NCBI GenBank assembly: GCA_038209965.1
Contig: JBBQXF010000107.1
Span: 1-16,094 of the forward strand
DNA: 16,094 nt
Direction: 5' to 3'
Origin: JALONO01 sp038209965
GTDB lineage: Bacteria > Bacteroidota > Bacteroidia > Cytophagales > Thermoflexibacteraceae
Below are positions 12,619 through 16,094 of this stretch, one piece after another. Each line of letters begins with the position of its first letter. The stretch's first letter is position 1. The notes beneath the pieces are model-generated. The model had not been told where the DNA came from. It saw nothing but the letters and a program-made list of their open reading frames with translations, and ran no database searches. The position numbers and the translations under genes were made by a program.

Positions 12619-13761
12619 ATGAAAAATTCAAGATTTTTTTCGGCATTTGCAGCCTTATTGTTCGCCAGTGGTGGCGCGGTAGTGGCGCAGGAGTACGATG
12701 ACGTGTATTTCACACCTAAAGATCGCACGCAAGCGGTTTATTTGACCAACGCAGCGGCCCGGGCCAACACTGCCAATTTAGCCAATGCGCTCAAGGACAG
12801 CCCCATGCGCTCTAAATTTGCCAATCCCGACTATCAACCCAACGCTCAAGTGGCAAAAACCAACCTGCCTTACTTCCGCAAAGATTTTGTCGAGCGCCCC
12901 TCTTATTTTAATGGGATTTATCGCAATTCGAACGCGCTAAGCTTCGTCAACGGTTGGGGTGGGTTTGGTGGTTTCGGCATGGGAGGCATGATGGGCGGAA
13001 TGATGGACGGTTTCGGCTGGGGAAATTCTGGCATGATGATGGGCATGAGCCCTTTCGGTATGATGGGTGACCCTTGGATGATGAATTCTATGATGGGAAT
13101 GAACCCTATGATGGGAATGAACCGGTGGGGCATGAACCCTATGATGGGAATGGGCTGGGGAATGAACTCCATGATGGGAATGGGTTGGGGAATGAACTCT
13201 ATGATGGGCATGGGCTGGGGAATGGATCCTTGGATGATGGGCATGAGCCCATGGGGCATGAACTCCATGATGGGTATGGGCTGGGGAATGAATTCCATGA
13301 TGGGAATGGGCTGGGGCGGGATGTGCCCTTGGGGCATGGGCCGGCCGGCTGTCATCATGACCAACAATGTGATGAACTCTAGCCAGTCGTCATTCAACAA
13401 CAGCAGCTATGCCGTAGCGGCCGAGCGCGCCAACTATGACCAAATGTACCGGGCCGGCAACGACTCTTATTACAACCGCAATGCTGCCTATGGCAATTTT
13501 GCCAACTCGAGTGTCAATACTGCCTCCTATGGCAATGCCGATAATAACGCAACCAGAAATGGAAATTATGACTGGGGCCAAGGCCGCAACTCAACTTACA
13601 ACCGCAGCACTTCCGATTCGTGGAACTCCAACCGTTCTTCATCCTCATGGGGTGGTAGCAACAGTACTGGTGGCGGCGGTGGTTCCTACGGTGGTGGCGG
13701 TGGCGGCAGCGGTGGTGGCTCCTACGGCGGCGGCGGCGGCCGGGGCGGCAGAGGTAACTAA
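12619..13761 (+). CDS. Exported Met/Gly/Trp-rich repeat protein of unknown function
   Basis: A 380-residue product with a Sec signal peptide ending near VVAQ/EYDD (residue 24). Residues 25-110 are an ordinary polar segment (DDVYFTPKDRTQAVYLTN, FRKDFVERPSYFNGIYRNSN). Residues about 118-241 are extreme: about 45 of 124 are Met and nearly all the rest Gly, Trp, Asn, Ser or Pro, in near-repeats of GMNSMMGMGW. Residues 242-340 are Asn/Ser/Tyr-rich and the end (341-380) is almost pure Gly with Ser, Tyr and a final GGRGGRGN. No T9SS sorting domain or lipobox is seen, so it is probably periplasmic or released. Met-x-x-Met clusters can bind Cu(I) in other proteins, but nothing here proves that. The start is the ATG at 12619, with a terminator after the stop. 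Confidence 0.85.
   Translation: MKNSRFFSAFAALLFASGGAVVAQEYDDVYFTPKDRTQAVYLTNAAARANTANLANALKDSPMRSKFANPDYQPNAQVAKTNLPYFRKDFVERPSYFNGIYRNSNALSFVNGWGGFGGFGMGGMMGGMMDGFGWGNSGMMMGMSPFGMMGDPWMMNSMMGMNPMMGMNRWGMNPMMGMGWGMNSMMGMGWGMNSMMGMGWGMDPWMMGMSPWGMNSMMGMGWGMNSMMGMGWGGMCPWGMGRPAVIMTNNVMNSSQSSFNNSSYAVAAERANYDQMYRAGNDSYYNRNAAYGNFANSSVNTASYGNADNNATRNGNYDWGQGRNSTYNRSTSDSWNSNRSSSSWGGSNSTGGGGGSYGGGGGGSGGGSYGGGGGRGGRGN
13081..13323. repeat. 30-bp tandem repeats coding for GMNSMMGMGW units
   Basis: Consecutive 30-bp units start at 13141, 13171 and 13201, and again at 13267 and 13297, differing only at a few mostly silent positions. Less regular copies precede them from 13081. The period is divisible by three, so copy changes stay in frame. 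Confidence 0.8.
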
Positions 13762-13805
13762 TTGGTTCAAAATGGGCTAAACAGCCTACTCAAGTATATT
13801 CTCCC

Positions 13806-13842
13806 AAATACCTTACGTGGCGTTCACGTAGGGTATTTTTTT
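13806..13842 (+). terminator. Rho-independent terminator after the Met-rich gene
   Basis: AAATACCTTACGTG (13806-13819) pairs with CACGTAGGGTATTT (13825-13838) through 14 bp with one G-U pair and a 5-base loop, and a T-run follows to 13842. It lies 45 bases past the stop and separates this gene from the T9SS cargo gene. Confidence 0.85.
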
Positions 13843-13919
13843 GGCCTTGTATGTAGCACAGAAATTGGACTCCTGAATTAACACTTAGTATTATTTCAGG
13901 AAAAAATTTCACTTAACGT

Positions 13920-15563
13920 ATGAAGATACTTGTTCAATTCATTGGCTGCGCCCTGTTGGTCGCGTCATCGCTCACCGTAGTTGCGCAAACCACCATCTGG
14001 AACGGCAGCCGCTGGTCCAAGGGCCTGCCCGACGCAGGCAAACATGTCATCATCGACACCGCAACCACCTACTCGGCTGCCATCAACGGCGGGTTCGTTT
14101 GTCGCTCGCTCCTGCTCGAGCCCAAATCTAGGCTCAACCTATTGGGCCGCCAAACGATAAATGTGAGTTTTGACATTACATTGGCAGATTCTTCTTACTT
14201 ATATATTGCCGACCAGAGCACCGTGTATAGCCTCAAAGGCAACATCAACAATTATGGGATGGTAGAACTGGACGGCGGCTCGCTTATCCAACTATCGGAA
14301 AAAGGGGGCGTACAGGGCTTGGGCAACAGCGTGGTGCGCCAAAAAAGCCGGGGCGAAGCGGGAATTCCCCAAGTTTGGGCCTCGCCCGTACAGCAGTTCC
14401 CACTTTCGGGCTTCACTTTCCGGGAAGACTGGCTGCCCATCCGGCTGGACGAAGCCAACCGGAACTGGATACCACAAACAGGTTATGCCACTCCTGGCAC
14501 GGGCTATGTGGCCCGGGTACCCAGCACGGTTACCTTTAGCGGCGTGTTCAACGCGGGTGATGTGCAAGTGGGAGTACAAGATTTTACCCAAAGCCGCTTC
14601 CTGTGGGGATTCACCATTTTGGGCAACCCCTACCCTTCGTCCATCAGTACATTGGCCTTCATGAAAGACAATGAATGGCTCATCGATGGCAATGTGTGGG
14701 TTTGGGATGCAGAAAACCAATCTTACCTGGTGCTCAATTACCTAAACATCCGCAGCATTGCCATGGCCCAAGGCTTTTTTGTGCGGATGCGCAACGATGC
14801 CTATTTTGACAACGCAGCCAAGATCATCTTCCGAAACACCCAGCGGAGCAATGAGCCAGCCCGTTTCTATCGCACCGAGAGTGCCGATGGCCAAATATTG
14901 CAACTTTCTTTTGGCAATGGCAAAGCCTTGGATCGCTTGACTGTCGCTTTTGATCAACCCTTCACCACCGACCTCGACTACGGCTACGACGGCCAAAAAT
15001 TGGATCTGCCCGTCCAGCCCCTGCTCATTGCCGCCCAACAAGAAGGCCAGTCTTATGCCTCCGTAGCCCTTCCCCCAACGGCTTTGAACCACGATTTTGT
15101 CCTGCCCCTGACCTTACGGGTCAATGAAACCGGCTGGTTCCAACTTTCTGGCACCACCGAAACCAGCACCCAAGCTTGGTACATCGCCGATCTGGAAACT
15201 GGCAAAAAGTATTCGGTCGGTGCCGGGCAAGCACATTCACTGTATTTGAGCGCCGGAGTTTACAACAAACGCTTTGTCCTGCGCAAGGCACTGCTAGCAA
15301 CAGCGGCCGAGCCAACGGCACCGCCCCATATTTATGCCAACGGCAGCCAACTGTTTGTGAACCCGGCCAGCCTCGGCCCCAACCAGCCGGCCCAAGTAAT
15401 CATCTACGCCCTAACTGGCCAGGAAGTTCAGCGGTACACTAGTTTGCCAGCCGGTAGTTCGGTCATCAAGCTCGAGGCGCAAGTGCCAACTAGTGGGGCC
15501 TACATCGTCCGAATGATCTCTGCCCATCAGGTACAAACCGCCAAAGTCTGGCTGGACAGGTAG
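13920..15563 (+). CDS. T9SS cargo protein with type A C-terminal sorting domain
   Basis: A 547-residue secreted protein. A Sec signal peptide ends at about residue 23 (TVVAQ/TTIWNG). The N-terminal half (24-150) has repeated short beta strands, with regular hydrophobic/polar alternation and Asn/Gly turns (YLYIADQSTVYSLKGNINNY), and is likely a beta-helix or beta-sandwich. The middle has FTILGNPYPSSIS and GFFVRM stretches seen in surface proteins of this kind. The final 75 residues fit the type A sorting domain: VNPASLGPNQPAQVIIYALT, then GQEVQRYTSLPAGSS and GAYIVRMISAHQVQTAKVWL ending in DR. T9SS uses this domain to carry proteins across the outer membrane, after which it is usually removed. 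What the protein does outside the cell is unknown. No secretion-machine gene lies in the window. Confidence 0.9.
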   Translation: MKILVQFIGCALLVASSLTVVAQTTIWNGSRWSKGLPDAGKHVIIDTATTYSAAINGGFVCRSLLLEPKSRLNLLGRQTINVSFDITLADSSYLYIADQSTVYSLKGNINNYGMVELDGGSLIQLSEKGGVQGLGNSVVRQKSRGEAGIPQVWASPVQQFPLSGFTFREDWLPIRLDEANRNWIPQTGYATPGTGYVARVPSTVTFSGVFNAGDVQVGVQDFTQSRFLWGFTILGNPYPSSISTLAFMKDNEWLIDGNVWVWDAENQSYLVLNYLNIRSIAMAQGFFVRMRNDAYFDNAAKIIFRNTQRSNEPARFYRTESADGQILQLSFGNGKALDRLTVAFDQPFTTDLDYGYDGQKLDLPVQPLLIAAQQEGQSYASVALPPTALNHDFVLPLTLRVNETGWFQLSGTTETSTQAWYIADLETGKKYSVGAGQAHSLYLSAGVYNKRFVLRKALLATAAEPTAPPHIYANGSQLFVNPASLGPNQPAQVIIYALTGQEVQRYTSLPAGSSVIKLEAQVPTSGAYIVRMISAHQVQTAKVWLDR

Positions 15564-15602
15564 CCTTCGATCCACCTGAAATAAATCGGTTGTTTTCACC
15601 AA

Positions 15603-15640
15603 GCAAAAGCCGCCCCGTGCCAACATAGGGCGGCTTTTGC
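15603..15640 (+). terminator. Strong terminator after the T9SS cargo gene
   Basis: GCAAAAGCCGCCC (15603-15615) and GGGCGGCTTTTGC (15628-15640) form a perfect 13-bp stem with a 12-base loop. The T-run lies within the stem's right arm and only a weak CTTAATAT follows, so termination is likely but the shape is not the textbook form. Confidence 0.8.
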
Positions 15641-15677
15641 CTTAATATAGTGTGGGCGTAAAAAACGGGCCAACCTA

Positions 15678-15710
15678 TTGCCCTGAAATTTCGTTTTTCA
15701 AGATATATTG
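15678..15710 (+). promoter_or_regulatory. Candidate promoter of the OmpP1/FadL-type gene
   Basis: TTG at 15678-15680 and TATATTG at 15704-15710 (one change from TAnnTTTG) are 23 bases apart, slightly wide. The gene starts at 15730, about 20 bases further on, so a start site near 15717 would leave a short leader. Confidence 0.3.
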
Positions 15711-15729
15711 CACACACAACAATCCACCA

Positions 15730-16094
15730 ATGATTTCAACCATGATGCAACGCCGTTTGAGTACATATTTCTTTGCCCCCCTCCTATTGCTTGGGGCCAG
15801 TCTTTCGGGATATGCCCAAGGGCCCGCGCCCAACGAATCCTTCCGCCAAACCTTCAACCTGTCCGATGGTTTTTGGCGCGATGCGCTGAGGTTTTCCAGC
15901 ACGCGATTTGGTGGCACGGCTCGGTTCCAAGGTTTGGCCGGGGCCACTACCGCAGTGGGCGGGGACGTATCATCCGCTTTGGTCAACCCTGCGGGCTTGG
16001 GCCTCATGCGGCGCTCGGAGGCCAGTGCCAGCGTGACTGCGCTGAGCATAGGCACCAATAGCACTTTGGGTGGCGAGATCCGGCCCATCAATGC
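15730..16094 (+). CDS. OmpP1/FadL-type outer-membrane protein (partial, N-terminal)
   Basis: The frame from the ATG at 15730 is open to the window end, giving 121 residues. A signal peptide (about 1-30, LLLLGASLSGYAQ) is followed by DALRFSSTRFGGTARFQGLA and GATTAVGGDVSSALVNPAGL, then GLMRRSEASASVTALSIGTN. This Asn-Pro-Ala-Gly-Leu-Gly motif after a Gly-rich ARFQ stretch is typical of the Bacteroidota OmpP1/FadL/TodX-like beta barrels. FadL proteins carry long-chain fatty acids or other hydrophobic molecules across the outer membrane; the Bacteroidota relatives are less characterised. ATG codons at 15742 and 15745 are alternative starts. It is read in the same direction as the T9SS cargo gene but after a terminator, so probably its own transcript. 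Confidence 0.85.
   Translation, partial: MISTMMQRRLSTYFFAPLLLLGASLSGYAQGPAPNESFRQTFNLSDGFWRDALRFSSTRFGGTARFQGLAGATTAVGGDVSSALVNPAGLGLMRRSEASASVTALSIGTNSTLGGEIRPIN

Noticed and set aside
13081..13323. Regular 30-bp repeats as a CRISPR array
   Set aside because: The units are back-to-back with no unique spacers and code for protein repeats in frame; no cas genes are near.
12918..13400. Minus-strand frame with IPQPIPIMEF repeats and plus-strand frame with YDGNGLGNE repeats
   Set aside because: Both are frame shadows of the Met-rich repeat; the plus-frame product with a signal peptide is the real gene.

Overview
The window looks like a piece of a Bacteroidota chromosome, probably from the Cytophagales/Saprospirales side. 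The evidence is a secreted protein with a type IX secretion (T9SS) C-terminal sorting domain, an OmpP1/FadL-type outer-membrane protein of the Bacteroidota kind, an MlaE permease, class I DnaJ with GrpE, and at least one promoter matching the Bacteroidota -33 TTG / -7 TAnnTTTG pattern. Shine-Dalgarno sites are not evident, as is usual in this phylum. No rRNA, tRNA or CRISPR array was seen.

Layout. 1-159 is the end of a DUF4349-type membrane protein. 530-1657 (+) is a PLP-dependent diaminopropionate ammonia-lyase. It converges on the chaperone pair grpE-dnaJ (-, 3572 to 1790) across a strong bidirectional terminator. 3722-4300 (-) is an unknown lipoprotein. About 4.3-6.8 kb is an AT-richer accessory island. 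It holds two small minus-strand genes, an NTF2/SnoaL-like protein (4802-5200) and an unknown 172-residue protein (5731-6249), two near-identical 320-bp remnants of an IS1182-like insertion sequence, and short inverted repeats that resemble integron attC sites. From 6829 the core-like chromosome resumes: a D-threonine aldolase/D-serine dehydratase-like PLP protein (+), then a minus-strand block with mlaE, penicillin-binding protein 2 (mrdA), a short-chain dehydrogenase and a hemolysin III/PAQR protein. The last part is plus strand: a very methionine- and glycine-rich exported protein, a T9SS cargo protein, and the start of an OmpP1/FadL-type protein cut off by the window edge.

How parts work together. 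grpE and dnaJ form the co-chaperone unit for DnaK. mrdA and mlaE are co-directional and 51 bp apart, linking wall elongation and outer-membrane lipid transport in one likely transcript. The hemolysin III gene and the dehydrogenase are 12 bp apart and probably co-transcribed. The three plus-strand genes at the right end all encode exported proteins but are separated by terminators.

The most interesting region is 4.7-6.8 kb. Each small gene sits just downstream of the left end of an IS remnant, in the same orientation and at nearly the same distance. Both remnants appear to have entered the same point of a repeat that looks like an attC recombination core (AAAAC/GTT). The unknown gene is bracketed by a perfect 10-bp inverted repeat. 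My reading, which is inference, is a decayed integron-like cassette array (no integrase in the window) hit twice by an IS that prefers this site and may now supply promoters to the cargo. Two other notable items are a D-threonine aldolase-like protein whose usual C-terminal His-x-Cys metal ligands read Arg-x-Ser, and an exported protein with a roughly 124-residue stretch that is about one third methionine.
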